From VAXT01 sp038040395 (lineage in GTDB: Bacteria; Actinomycetota; Thermoleophilia; Gaiellales; Gaiellaceae): a DNA stretch of 64,000 nt. The DNA lies in the NCBI GenBank assembly GCA_038040395.1, contig JBBPIJ010000004.1, positions 62,001 to 126,000 on the forward strand. The letters are read 5' to 3'. The translations under genes and the position numbers were made by a program. Below are positions 42,375 to 51,308 of the stretch, in pieces (within the stretch, counting starts at the first letter, position 1; every line of letters starts with the position of its first letter). The notes under the pieces were generated by a model, which was given only the letters and a program-made list of their open reading frames with translations, was not told where the DNA came from and searched no databases.

Positions 42375-43763
42375 ATGACCGGCCGATCCAACACAACTCC
42401 AAGCCGAACGTTCTCAAGCGGCGTCGAGATCTGGACGCTGCTGACGACACTCGGCGTCCTCGTCGCTGTGACGGTGCCCGACCTCGGCTCGGGCGGCTGG
42501 CCCTTCACGCCGCAGTCCGTTCATCCGCGCGGCATTCTCGGGCCGCTCGTCCGGGCGGCCGACCGGGAGTGGGACCTCGGCATCATCCGCTCGATCGCGC
42601 TGCTCGCAGGGCTCGTCGTCGCACTCGCTGCCTCTGCCGCCTGGCGCTTTCGCGCGTGGCCCCGCTGGGTCGGCATCGGGCTGGCGGCGCTCGTGTGCGC
42701 AATGCTGCTCGTCCCGGCGGTCCTCCTCCAGGTCGGCCTACGCGACGCGACCGATCCCTGGTACTTCACGAACGACTCGACGTACCAGATCGAGCTTGCG
42801 GGCGAGCTCGTGCTCGACGGCGACAACCCGTACGGACACGACTACGAGGGCTCGGGCCTCGAGCGCTTCTATCCGGCGGCGAAGTACGAGGCGACCGATT
42901 TCCCGCCGGTCGCCCTCGAGCACTTCGCCTACTTCCCGGGCACGGCGCTGACCGCTGCGGCGTGGCGGCTTCTGCCGCGGCCGTTCGACGACTACCGCAT
43001 CTTCGTGCTGCTCGCGACACTTGCCCTGCTCCCCGCCGCCCTGCTCTTTCCCGGCGGGCTCCATGTGCGCCTTGCGATCGGAGCCGCCCTCGCGGCGAAC
43101 CCACTGCTCGTCCACGGAGCCTGGCTCGGCACGGCCGATGCCCCCGCACTCCTCGCGCTCGTGCTCGCGTTCGGCCTCCTGACACGCGGCCGGATCGCGT
43201 GGGCCGCCGCGAGCCTCGGCGCCGCGCTCGCGCTCAAGCAGTTCGCGCTCGTCGCGGTCCCCTTCTTCGCCGTGATGCTGCTGACGATGGGGGTTCCGCG
43301 CCGCGTCTTCTACCGGGCAAGCGCGGCGTTCGGCGGAGTCTTCCTCGCCTGCCTCCTACCGTTTTTCATCGCCGACCCCAGCGCGCTGTGGGACGACACG
43401 GTCGCCTACGGCGCCGGCACGTATCGCATCATCGGCTACGGCCTGGCCGCGATCCTCTTCAACGTCGGCCTCATCGACAACCGCTACGACTACTACCCCT
43501 TCGTGCCGCTGGCGCTCGTGATCTGGCTCCCGCTCACGACGTGGCTGCTGTGGAACCAGAGGCGGGCCGCGACCCTTTGGTCGGGGGCTGCCGGCTTTTC
43601 GGTATCGATGTTCGTGCTGCTTTACCTGAGCCGCGTCTTCCAGAACTCGTACCTCGTCTGGCCCTTGACTGGCATCGCGCTCGCTTTTTTGCTCGCCGGA
43701 TTCGAGCGCATTTCTCGAGCGCCTGCCAGCGCCGGATCTTCCGCTGACGTGCCTCCGAGATGA
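42375..43763 (+). CDS. GT-C type membrane glycosyltransferase (GT87-like)
   Basis: 462 residues from an ATG at 42375. About 11 helices. The first periplasmic loop has LAGELVLDGDNPYGHDYEGSG and FYPAAKYEATDFPP, typical of polyprenyl-phosphate-mannose-dependent alpha-mannosyltransferases of actinobacteria (GT87), where an Asp in this loop is catalytic. SLGAALALKQFALVAVPFF and NVGLIDNRYDYYPF are further typical parts. It probably adds a sugar on the outer face. It overlaps the convergent beta-propeller gene by 230 bases. Confidence 0.85.
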   Translation: MTGRSNTTPSRTFSSGVEIWTLLTTLGVLVAVTVPDLGSGGWPFTPQSVHPRGILGPLVRAADREWDLGIIRSIALLAGLVVALAASAAWRFRAWPRWVGIGLAALVCAMLLVPAVLLQVGLRDATDPWYFTNDSTYQIELAGELVLDGDNPYGHDYEGSGLERFYPAAKYEATDFPPVALEHFAYFPGTALTAAAWRLLPRPFDDYRIFVLLATLALLPAALLFPGGLHVRLAIGAALAANPLLVHGAWLGTADAPALLALVLAFGLLTRGRIAWAAASLGAALALKQFALVAVPFFAVMLLTMGVPRRVFYRASAAFGGVFLACLLPFFIADPSALWDDTVAYGAGTYRIIGYGLAAILFNVGLIDNRYDYYPFVPLALVIWLPLTTWLLWNQRRAATLWSGAAGFSVSMFVLLYLSRVFQNSYLVWPLTGIALAFLLAGFERISRAPASAGSSADVPPR

Positions 43764-45150
43764 ACGCGTAGAGCTTTCGCTTGCCCGCGACGTAGATCCG
43801 TCCGGAGTCCGCGACGACCGGAGAGTAGTGGCCATCATGAAACCGCCAGATTCGAGCCCCGGTCCGTGCGTTGAGCGCGAAGGTCCTCCTGGGCCCGCTC
43901 TTCACGCGCCTCAGGTGCCGCTGAGAGAAGCGGCCGAAAGTCGAGAAGTAGACGAGGCCGTCCAGGACGGTCGGCGCGCCCATGATCCCGCCCGGAGCGC
44001 TGAAGCGCCACCGGAAGTCGCCGGTCCGCGCGTCGAGTGCCGAGAAGTACCCGTCCCAGGACCCGACGTAGACCATCTTGCGCCAGACCGCGGGCGCCGA
44101 GTAGACATAAGTCCCTGCCCGACGGGCCCAGAGCAGGTGCCCGGTGGTCGCCCCGTAGGCGTAGACCGTGCCGTCGGTGTTGCCGAGGTAGACGCGTCCG
44201 TAGGCGACGGCCGGCGTCGCGTAGAAGTACTCCCGGCGGCCAAACCGCGAAAACGACTCGGCGCGCCAGCGCTGTCGTCCTGTGCGCGCGTTGAACGCGT
44301 ACACCCGACCGCCGAACGTGCCCACGTAAACGGTCCCGTTCGCGTATGCCGGGGCCGCGACCACCTTGCCGTCGGTCTCGTGGCTCCAGATCATCCGATT
44401 GCGTCGCTTGCGCACGTTGAGCGCGTAGACCTTGCGGTCCCACGAGCCGAAGTAGAGGACGTGGCCGACGAGCAACGGCGCTGACTCGATGGGACCGGCC
44501 CTGAAACGCCATTTGGTGCGCCCCGTCTTCGCGTCCAGAGCGACCATCATCCCCCGGGCCCGCGGATCGTTCTTCGCGCAAGGCCGGCGGTGCATGAGTG
44601 GGACGTAGAGCGTTCCGCGCGCGACCGCGGGGGAGCCGGCGATGCAGTTCCGGAAGGTCCGCTTCCACACGATCCGCCCGCGCCTCGCGTTGATCGCGAA
44701 CAGCACGCCGCGGCCGTTCGAGATGAAGACCCGCCCGTAGGCGATTACCGGAGGAGGCTCGAGCGGGCCGTTCGCCTTGAACGCCCAGAGGCCCGCAAAG
44801 GGCGGCCGGAGGTGAAACGGCGCAAAGCGGCTGCGCTCGACGTTGTAGCCGTAGAGTGGCCATGGCTCCTCCGAGAGCTCCTTGCGCGGACGCTTCTTCG
44901 GCTTCTCGGTGGGGACGAACTCCGTCGTCGGCGAGCCGCGCACCGTGCGATCCCGCTTCTCGTGCCAGGCCCATCCCCCGACGGCGGCACCGGCCACGAG
45001 GGTCGCGACAGCCACCACGAGGAGCGGCCACCGAAGGAAGCCGATCCGGCGCTGGAGAAGCCCCCAGGCGAGCGCCAGGACGACGCCGGCTGCGAGCAAG
45101 AGCTCGGCGCCGTGCGTGACCGCGCGTTCCAACGAGGCTGCGAGGAGCAA
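43534..45150 (-). CDS. PQQ-type beta-propeller repeat protein, membrane anchored
   Basis: 538 residues from a TTG at 45150. Two N-terminal helices (about 12-30 and 38-60) are followed by six or seven beta-propeller blades of the kind Y-x-x-NG-TVYVGT-x-x-G-x-VYAFNARTG-x-x-RWR, with outer-surface placement likely. Blades are clear to about YAFISEARQ (residue 460). The last ~75 residues are a basic tail with KCARIRRAKKRARC, lying antisense over the end of the GT-C gene. The repeats resemble BamB and PQQ dehydrogenases but without the quinone residues being verifiable. Function unknown; a scaffold or glycan-binding role is possible. Confidence 0.85.
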   Translation of the reverse strand: MLLAASLERAVTHGAELLLAAGVVLALAWGLLQRRIGFLRWPLLVVAVATLVAGAAVGGWAWHEKRDRTVRGSPTTEFVPTEKPKKRPRKELSEEPWPLYGYNVERSRFAPFHLRPPFAGLWAFKANGPLEPPPVIAYGRVFISNGRGVLFAINARRGRIVWKRTFRNCIAGSPAVARGTLYVPLMHRRPCAKNDPRARGMMVALDAKTGRTKWRFRAGPIESAPLLVGHVLYFGSWDRKVYALNVRKRRNRMIWSHETDGKVVAAPAYANGTVYVGTFGGRVYAFNARTGRQRWRAESFSRFGRREYFYATPAVAYGRVYLGNTDGTVYAYGATTGHLLWARRAGTYVYSAPAVWRKMVYVGSWDGYFSALDARTGDFRWRFSAPGGIMGAPTVLDGLVYFSTFGRFSQRHLRRVKSGPRRTFALNARTGARIWRFHDGHYSPVVADSGRIYVAGKRKLYAFISEARQRKIRRWQALEKCARIRRAKKRARCQSRARRGTSSGRRGSGKAARTSIPKSRQPPTKGSRPASGSTAATS

Positions 45151-45229
45151 GAGGCCAGACTAGCGGCGCTTCGAGATCGACACGGCGGCGAAGCCACGGT
45201 GTCTTTTGTCGGCATCGCGAGCGAAAGCC

Positions 45230-46147
45230 TCAGCGAACGACGACGGTTGCCCGGGCACTGCGCCCGTTCGCGGTCACCGTCAGGCGATACCTGCCGGACC
45301 GGCTCGGCACGGGAATCGTGAAGACGTGCTTGCGGACGGTTCCGCCGCTTCCGCCTAGTCGCCAGCGGAGTCGCTTGACGTCGGTCGAGACGCGCAGGCG
45401 CAGCGTCCTGCCGCGGACGACGTAGCGGCTCCTTGGGAGCTCGACGTAGCGGATGCGCACGGTGAACTCACGGGTGAACGCGAGGTTGCCGGCGAGATCC
45501 TGCGCCGCGAGCGCCAGCCGGTGCTCGCCCACCCGAGCGCCTTCCCCGTACCACTGCCTCGTGTCGGCGGGCCGCCGGCTATGGCTCCGCCCGGGCAGGC
45601 GCTTCCCGTCGACGTAGAGGATCGCGTAGGCCGGCTCGCTGAACCGGTATCGGAGATCAACGCGGTCGGCCTGTCCGTCACCGTCGGGGGAGAACACCGA
45701 GTGCCGGGGCTTCACGTCCTCGATCGTTGGAGGCGTAGAGTCCACGCGGATCTCGACCGGAAACTCGAACGTCCTATTCTCGTCCTCGAGCGTGAGCTCG
45801 GCCTTGTAGGCGCCGTCCGCGACGACGCGGCCGGAATCGTCCCGTCCGTCCCAGGCAAACACGTGTGACGACTGGCCGAACACCCCGGTGCCGACCCCGC
45901 GGCGGACGATCGTGCCGCTCGAGTCGGCGATGTCGAGGCTGATGCTCTCCTCCCGCCGCAAGCGGAAGCGGATCTCCGCGCTACGAGAGTCGGGCGGACA
46001 TTTCGTGCAGACCGGAGAGAAGAGGCGATCAATCTTCGTGCCGAGGACGGGACTGTCCTCGAGCTTCAAGCGCTCGGTGACGGCGAAGGCGGTCGCGGTC
46101 GCGACGAGCAGCCCGGCAACGAGGAGCGTCAGTGCGTGTCGGGCCAC
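45230..46147 (-). CDS. secreted FlgD-Ig/FlgD-like beta-sandwich protein
   Basis: 305 residues from a GTG at 46147; a TTG at 46165, which overlaps the upstream gene, would add six residues. Signal peptide (ALTLLVAGLLVATATAFA). Residues 60-110 contain VFAWDGRDDSGRVVADGAYKAEL, the hallmark of FlgD Ig-like domains. FSPDGDGQADRVDLRYRF begins the next sandwich, followed by Ig-like strands to the end. The one CTKCPP pair near residue 47 is unexplained. It is probably a cell-surface or secreted structural protein; no enzyme motif is seen. Confidence 0.82.
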   Translation of the reverse strand: MARHALTLLVAGLLVATATAFAVTERLKLEDSPVLGTKIDRLFSPVCTKCPPDSRSAEIRFRLRREESISLDIADSSGTIVRRGVGTGVFGQSSHVFAWDGRDDSGRVVADGAYKAELTLEDENRTFEFPVEIRVDSTPPTIEDVKPRHSVFSPDGDGQADRVDLRYRFSEPAYAILYVDGKRLPGRSHSRRPADTRQWYGEGARVGEHRLALAAQDLAGNLAFTREFTVRIRYVELPRSRYVVRGRTLRLRVSTDVKRLRWRLGGSGGTVRKHVFTIPVPSRSGRYRLTVTANGRSARATVVVR

Positions 46148-46157
46148 AGTGGATGAT

Positions 46158-47582
46158 TTAAGCAACGCGGGCGCACCTGGCCGCGCGGGTCGCGAGCAGG
46201 CGGCCGCCGCGGAGGCGGGCCTCGCCGGCCAAGTCCGGCCGGTACGGGACGCTTGCGATCGCGATGCGCCTGACGTGACGAGTCGGCACTCCCGCGATCA
46301 GCCCTCGCCCACGGCCCCCGACGCTGACGACGAACACGCGCTCGCAGGAGCTTCCGTTCCTCCAACCTGCCGCGACCTCCAGCCGATCACCAGGCAGGTA
46401 CCAGTCCAGCGGATGCGCGAGCTGGTACGGAGGGCCGAAGACGAGAATCGGGTCTTGCTCGTTCCATCCCTCCCGCACGAGCGCGGCAGCGACGAGGTCG
46501 TAGTCCGGAATGATCTGACCGCGCCTGTCGACATAGCCCACCACGAGGAGCACGGCCGCCAAGGCCGTGGCCACCACGGCCAGGGAGCGCGGCAGTGCCG
46601 TGAGCGCAGCCGCGATCGCGACCGCGACAAAGGGCGCCGCTCCCATCAGGTTCTTCACCGTGTAGATGTCTGGGCCGGCCAGCCAGACAACCGAGGCGAG
46701 CGCGACAGGTACCACCGCGCCGAGGGCGCACAGGCGCCCGGTATCCGAAAGGCGCCACAAGCGAAGGGCTCCGAGGAGGACGAGCGCGAGGACGAGCAGG
46801 GCCAGCAGCAGGTTGACCTCACCACGCACGAGCAGCGCGCCGTAGGTCTCGAGCGCAGACCGGAGGCTGAAGTCCGGATTCGTCTGGAACCCACCACCCT
46901 CGAACTGCTTGTAGAAGGCCGGCAGCCACACGACGAGCGGCGCCAGGCCGACCCCCATGGCCACGAACATGCGCCGAAGGTCCTCTCGTGCCGGGCCGAG
47001 ATAGACCCAGAGCACGCCGCCGCAGAGAGTGAAGAGAAAGAAGTAGTGCGTCATCACACCGGCCGCGACCGCTCCCGCCAGGAGCGCGAGCCGCCTACGG
47101 GTCGGCTGCTCCGCCGCCCGCTCGAGCGCGAGGACGAAGAGCAGACAGGTGAGCGCGAACAAGCTGTACGGGCGCAGCTCCCAGCCGTGCCTCCAGAACT
47201 GCCAGCCCAGAGCGGTGACGAGCCCGGCGAGCCCCGCTCCCCAGAGGGGCATCATCCGACGTGCGTAGAAGACGACGAGACCGCTGACGACCATCGCCGC
47301 CAGCACTGAGATCGCACGATCCCAGACGACGGGCACACCGACGCGATCGAGGATCCAGGCGAGCGAGTAGAAGGCCGGCGGATGGTTCTCGGTGCCCACC
47401 AGAGCGCGCAGCATCGAGAGCGGGCTCGAGACGGTGATCACGCGTGCGGATCCGACCTCGTCCTGCCAGAACGCTGTCTCCACGGCGCGCGGGACGTTCA
47501 CGGCTGCGCTGAGCGCCGCTGCGGCCACGGCGACGACAGCGGTCTGCAGGCGCGGAGAAAGGTGCGAGAGCCGGGCGCTCAC
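46158..47582 (-). CDS. GT39-like membrane glycosyltransferase (GT-C)
   Basis: 474 residues, first gene of a minus-strand operon. About 11-12 membrane helices. The first outer loop carries TAFWQDEVGSARV with the Asp-Glu pair used by GT39/ArnT-like enzymes, then GTENHPPAFYSLAWILDRV. Later FWRHGWELRPYSLFAL is also characteristic. The C-terminal 90 residues form a soluble domain with DPILVFGPPYQLAHPLDWYL. It transfers a sugar from a polyprenyl-phosphate donor to a glycan or protein outside the membrane. Donor unknown; the ArnC-like enzyme at 36089-37087 could provide it. Confidence 0.86.
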   Translation of the reverse strand: MSARLSHLSPRLQTAVVAVAAAALSAAVNVPRAVETAFWQDEVGSARVITVSSPLSMLRALVGTENHPPAFYSLAWILDRVGVPVVWDRAISVLAAMVVSGLVVFYARRMMPLWGAGLAGLVTALGWQFWRHGWELRPYSLFALTCLLFVLALERAAEQPTRRRLALLAGAVAAGVMTHYFFLFTLCGGVLWVYLGPAREDLRRMFVAMGVGLAPLVVWLPAFYKQFEGGGFQTNPDFSLRSALETYGALLVRGEVNLLLALLVLALVLLGALRLWRLSDTGRLCALGAVVPVALASVVWLAGPDIYTVKNLMGAAPFVAVAIAAALTALPRSLAVVATALAAVLLVVGYVDRRGQIIPDYDLVAAALVREGWNEQDPILVFGPPYQLAHPLDWYLPGDRLEVAAGWRNGSSCERVFVVSVGGRGRGLIAGVPTRHVRRIAIASVPYRPDLAGEARLRGGRLLATRAARCARVA

Positions 47583-47625
47583 TGACCAAGCCTAGGCCGC
47601 GGAGGCATCTGCTAGCCTGCGGCAT

Positions 47626-47642
47626 CCCTCTCCGTCGGAGGG
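47626..47642 (+). promoter_or_regulatory. hairpin that masks the ribosome-binding site of the 56-residue gene
   Basis: CCCTC (47626-47630) can pair with GAGGG (47638-47642) around a 7-base loop. GGAGGG (47637-47642) is the Shine-Dalgarno sequence, 9 bases ahead of the ATG at 47652. The stem would hide it. CTTTT follows the stem, so a terminator reading is possible as well, but the position next to the start codon favours translation control. Confidence 0.45.
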
Positions 47643-47651
47643 CTTTTGGCT

Positions 47652-47822
47652 ATGCAGGCACTTCTCGCGTATCTCGATCCCGGCTCCGGCAGCATGCTGC
47701 TCCAGCTCCTTCTGGGCGGCGCGGCCGCCGTCGGCATCGGCTTCAAGATGACCTGGCGCCGCATGCTCCGTTTCTTGCGCCTGGACAAGAAGCAGAGCGA
47801 CCCCGAAGCTCCTGCGGCCTAG
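47652..47822 (+). CDS. 56-residue single-helix membrane protein with YLDPGSGS motif
   Basis: A short gene with a good Shine-Dalgarno sequence (GGAGGG, 9 bases upstream) that reads MQALLAYLDPGSGSMLLQ, then LLLGGAAAVGIGFKM, a single hydrophobic helix, then a basic stretch and a charged tail ending EAPAA. The YLDPGSGS motif followed by a glycine-rich helix is a recurring small-protein family, often next to alkaline-phosphatase/sulfatase-superfamily membrane proteins. Such a gene (49256-51304) is indeed the second gene downstream. It is likely membrane-bound and may pair with that protein. The stop at 47822 is 16 bases before the methyltransferase start. Function unknown. Confidence 0.8.
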   Translation: MQALLAYLDPGSGSMLLQLLLGGAAAVGIGFKMTWRRMLRFLRLDKKQSDPEAPAA

Positions 47823-47838
47823 CCCAGGCCGCCCGGCG

Positions 47839-49248
47839 ATGAGCGCCGCGACGATCGAGCCCGGGTCGTTCCGCGATCCGCACAGTCGCGTCGTCGAGGC
47901 AGACGGGGCGGTTCTCCGCCTGCTCAGCTCACAGGGCCTACGCGATTGGGACGCGCTCTCGGCGAGCGAGCTCTTCCGGCGAGCGGTCGCCGAGGGAAAG
48001 CTCGTCGGTACCGAGGTCGAGCCCGACGGATTGGCGAGCCTGCCCGACGCGCTCGTCGACGGCGCGGCAGCCGTGCTCCGGCACGAGGTCGTCCCGTTCG
48101 TCTCCTACCCGTACGAGTGGACCTTCGCGATGCTGAAGGATGCGGCCCTGCTCCAGCTCGAGCTGCTGCGCGGCGCGCTCGACGAGAACCTGATCCTCAA
48201 GGACTCGTCGCCGTACAACGTGCAATGGCGCGGCGCCGAGCCCGTCTTCATCGACGTCGGCTCGTTCGAAGCTCTCCGCGAGGGCGAGCCGTGGGTCGGC
48301 TACCGGCAGTTCTGCATGCTCTTCCTCTATCCGCTCCTGCTCCAGGCCTACAAGGGCATCCCGTTCCAGCCCTGGCTCCGGGGGAGACTCGACGGGATCG
48401 AGCCGCAGGCGTGCCGGGACCTGATGTCGTTCCGCGACCTCTTTCGGTCGGGGGTGCTCAGCCACGTCGTCCTGCATGCGCGGCTGGAGCGCAGCCAGGC
48501 CGACTCGGACCGCGACGTGAAGCGTGAGCTGGGGAAGGCCGGCTTCAAGAAGGAGCTGATCGTCGCGAACGTCAACCGGCTGGAACGGCTCGTCCGCAAG
48601 CTCGAGTGGCGGCCGGGCGCATCGGAGTGGTCGGACTACGGGCCGCGGGGGCACTACACCGACGCGGACTCGGGCGCGAAGGACGAATTCGTTCGCCGAG
48701 CGGCCGCCGAGCGGGACTGGGAGCTCGTCTGGGACCTCGGGTGCAACGACGGCCGCTTCTCGCGAATCGTCGCGGAGCACGCCCGCACCGTGGTTGCGAT
48801 GGACGCCGACGCAGCCGTCGTCGACCGCCTCTACCGCTCCCTCCGCGAGGACGGCCAGACCTCGATCCTCCCCCTCTTCGTCGACCTCGTCGATCCCTCG
48901 CCGGCCCTCGGCTGGCGCGGCGCCGAACGGCGGACCCTGAGCGACCGCGGCTCGCCCGAGCTCACGCTCTGCCTTGCTCTCATCCACCATGTCGCGATCA
49001 GCGGCAACGTCCCCGTCAGGGACTTCCTGGAGTGGCTCCGCTCGCTCGAGACGAAGCTCGTGATCGAGTTCCCGACCACCGACGACCCGCTCGTGAAGCG
49101 GCTGCTGGCCCGAAAGCAGGAGGGGACACACCCCGACTACGAGCGCGGCTACTTCGAGCGCTGCCTCGGCGAGCTCTTCGACGTCGGGTCGAGCGAAGAG
49201 CTGTCGTCCGGCACGCGCGTTCTCTACGTTGCTCAGCCGAAGGTCTGA
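47839..49248 (+). CDS. two-part protein with C-terminal SAM methyltransferase fold (NoeA-like)
   Basis: 469 residues. The N-terminal half (about 1-260) has LILKDSSPYNVQWRGAEPVFIDVGSF, a kinase-like loop (D-x-x-N and I-D-x-G), and RQFCMLFLYPLLLQAYKG. The C-terminal half is a methyltransferase fold: LVWDLGCNDGRFSRIV (about 294-309), VVAMDADAAVV and LTLCLALIHHVAIS. The combination fits the NoeA-like family of class I methyltransferases known from nodulation and O-antigen loci. Acceptor unknown. The stop is 8 bases before the sulfatase-superfamily gene. Confidence 0.82.
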   Translation: MSAATIEPGSFRDPHSRVVEADGAVLRLLSSQGLRDWDALSASELFRRAVAEGKLVGTEVEPDGLASLPDALVDGAAAVLRHEVVPFVSYPYEWTFAMLKDAALLQLELLRGALDENLILKDSSPYNVQWRGAEPVFIDVGSFEALREGEPWVGYRQFCMLFLYPLLLQAYKGIPFQPWLRGRLDGIEPQACRDLMSFRDLFRSGVLSHVVLHARLERSQADSDRDVKRELGKAGFKKELIVANVNRLERLVRKLEWRPGASEWSDYGPRGHYTDADSGAKDEFVRRAAAERDWELVWDLGCNDGRFSRIVAEHARTVVAMDADAAVVDRLYRSLREDGQTSILPLFVDLVDPSPALGWRGAERRTLSDRGSPELTLCLALIHHVAISGNVPVRDFLEWLRSLETKLVIEFPTTDDPLVKRLLARKQEGTHPDYERGYFERCLGELFDVGSSEELSSGTRVLYVAQPKV

Positions 49249-49255
49249 CCGGACC

Positions 49256-51304
49256 GTGCGGGTGCGGCGCGTCCGCGTCCCGCCGCTCGTCGTCGATGCC
49301 GCGCATGTCGCGGCTCTCTCGGCCTTCGCGATTGCTCAGCCGATCTTCGATCTCCTCTCGAACAGCGCCCAGTTCTTCGCGGTCCGGGGATCGACGAGCA
49401 CGGAGATTGTCGTCTTCGCCATCGCGGTCGTGCTCGCGCCGTTCCTGTTCGCGCTGCTCGCGGAAGGCCTCGCCGGGCTCGCCGGTGAGACGCCACGCCG
49501 AACGCTTCATCATCTGTTCGTTGCGGGCCTCGTCGCGCTGATCGCAATTCGTGCCCTGAAGCAGGGCTACGATCCTCAGGCCGAGACACTCGCTGTGGGC
49601 GGGTTGGTCTTTGGGCTCGCGGGCGCGCTCTGCTATCGGCGCATTCGGGCGGTGCGCTCGATGGCGAACCTGCTCGTGCTGGCACCCCCGGTCTTTCTAA
49701 CCCTGTTTCTCTTCTTCTCGCCGGTCGAGAAGCTCGTCTTCTCACCAGAAGTACGCGCGAGCCTCGTCGCCGAGAACGGTCAGAACGATGTCGTCTTCGT
49801 CATTCTCGACGAGTTCCCGACGAGCTCACTGATGAATGAGCAGGGAAGGATCGACGCGATTCGCTACCCGAACTTCGGCGACCTCGCGCAGCATTCCACA
49901 TGGTTCAGGAACGCGACCGGCGAGCACGAAGGAACGCACCTGGCAGTGCCGGCCATCCTCGACGCGCGGTTCCCTCGGCGACTCAAGTTCCCGACGTTCG
50001 CCTACCACCCGCAAAACATCTTCACGCTGCTCGGGGGGCATTATCGGATGAACGTCTGGGAGCGGCAGACACATCTCTGCCCGCCAACCCTTTGTCGAAA
50101 CAACGGCGAGCTGCGCGGATCGTTCGCCGGCCGGATGCACTCCCTCTTCGAGGACATCGGCATCGTCTACCTGCACATGGTCGTACCGACGTCGCAGGAG
50201 GACCGGCTCCCGGATGTCAGCACGGCTTGGGGCCAATTCCGGCAGATCGGCAACAAGGGGTTCGAGAAGTCCCGCTTCGAGCGCTTCATCAACTCGATCC
50301 CAGGGCCGGACGGGCGTCCGACCCTCAGCCTCGCGCATGTTCTGCTTCCGCACGGCACATGGTCGCTGCTGCCTTCCTGTAAGGACTACATCACTCCGGC
50401 TTACTCGCCGGGCCTCGTGTTGCCCGGGAAGCGCTGGGGGACCAACACGTGGTTGGTGGCCCAGGCCTACCAGCGCCACCTGCTCCAGGTCGAATGCACA
50501 GACCGGCTGCTCGGCGAGCTCCTGCGTCACCTGCGTGCGGTCGGCATCTACGACCGAGCCATGCTGATTGTGACGGCGGACCAGGGCGTGAGCATCGAGG
50601 CGGGACAGAGCCGCCGGTCGGTCGATCCCGCGCACCCGTCGAATCTCGCCGACCTCGCTTTCGTGCCGCTCTTCGTCAAGCGTCCTGGGCAACAGGACGG
50701 CTCCGTCGTCGATGCTCACGTGCGCACGCTGGACATCGTTCCGACGATCGCCGACACCCTCGGGATCAGGATTCCCTGGCGCGTCGACGGTCGTTCCGCG
50801 TTCGAACCCGGTCATTCTGCACGCGTGAGCTTTCTCACCGATCGCGGGCTCGCCCAGGCAGAGTTGCGCGCACTCGTCCGGCAACGCGACCGGACCGTCC
50901 ACCGGAAGGCCGCGCTCTTCGGCGCGGGCCTGCTCGTGCTCGGCCCCCACCCGGAGCTGAGGGGGCGGCAGGTCGCCGACCTTCGAGTAGCCCCGGCGCC
51001 TGCGCGCGCGAACATCGATGCCGGGATCTCGCGGCTCCTGCGCTCGCTGCCGTCCGGTTCGGACGTCGTGCCGGCGCAGGTCATGGGTTCGATCAACGGC
51101 GCCGGCGCCGATGCGGACCGGCCGCTCGCACTGGCGCTCGACGGACGGATCGCCGCGGTCACGCGGACATACAGGGAGGGATCAACCGTGCGCTTCTCGG
51201 CGATGGCGCCGGAATCGGCCCTCCACCCCGGCCGAAACGAGGTCGAGCTCTTCTGGATCGTCGAGAACCGCGGCGGGCTCACGCTCGAGAGGCTCGGCAG
51301 GTAA
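49256..51304 (+). CDS. membrane-anchored sulfatase/alkaline-phosphatase superfamily protein
   Basis: 682 residues from a GTG at 49256 (a TTG at 49229 would overlap the previous gene). Four or five N-terminal helices (to about residue 160), then an outer catalytic domain: DVVFVILDEFPTSSL (metal Asp-Glu), HEGTHLAVPAIL with the likely Thr nucleophile, AHVLLPHGTW and TADQGVSIEAG. In relatives the last motif is T-A-D-H-G, where the His binds metal; here it is Gln. LtaS-like members transfer phosphoglycerol or ethanolamine phosphate, others are sulfatases. The C-terminal 150 residues are beta-rich. It may modify the glycan outside the membrane. Confidence 0.83.
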   Translation: MRVRRVRVPPLVVDAAHVAALSAFAIAQPIFDLLSNSAQFFAVRGSTSTEIVVFAIAVVLAPFLFALLAEGLAGLAGETPRRTLHHLFVAGLVALIAIRALKQGYDPQAETLAVGGLVFGLAGALCYRRIRAVRSMANLLVLAPPVFLTLFLFFSPVEKLVFSPEVRASLVAENGQNDVVFVILDEFPTSSLMNEQGRIDAIRYPNFGDLAQHSTWFRNATGEHEGTHLAVPAILDARFPRRLKFPTFAYHPQNIFTLLGGHYRMNVWERQTHLCPPTLCRNNGELRGSFAGRMHSLFEDIGIVYLHMVVPTSQEDRLPDVSTAWGQFRQIGNKGFEKSRFERFINSIPGPDGRPTLSLAHVLLPHGTWSLLPSCKDYITPAYSPGLVLPGKRWGTNTWLVAQAYQRHLLQVECTDRLLGELLRHLRAVGIYDRAMLIVTADQGVSIEAGQSRRSVDPAHPSNLADLAFVPLFVKRPGQQDGSVVDAHVRTLDIVPTIADTLGIRIPWRVDGRSAFEPGHSARVSFLTDRGLAQAELRALVRQRDRTVHRKAALFGAGLLVLGPHPELRGRQVADLRVAPAPARANIDAGISRLLRSLPSGSDVVPAQVMGSINGAGADADRPLALALDGRIAAVTRTYREGSTVRFSAMAPESALHPGRNEVELFWIVENRGGLTLERLGR

Positions 51305-51308
51305 GTCC

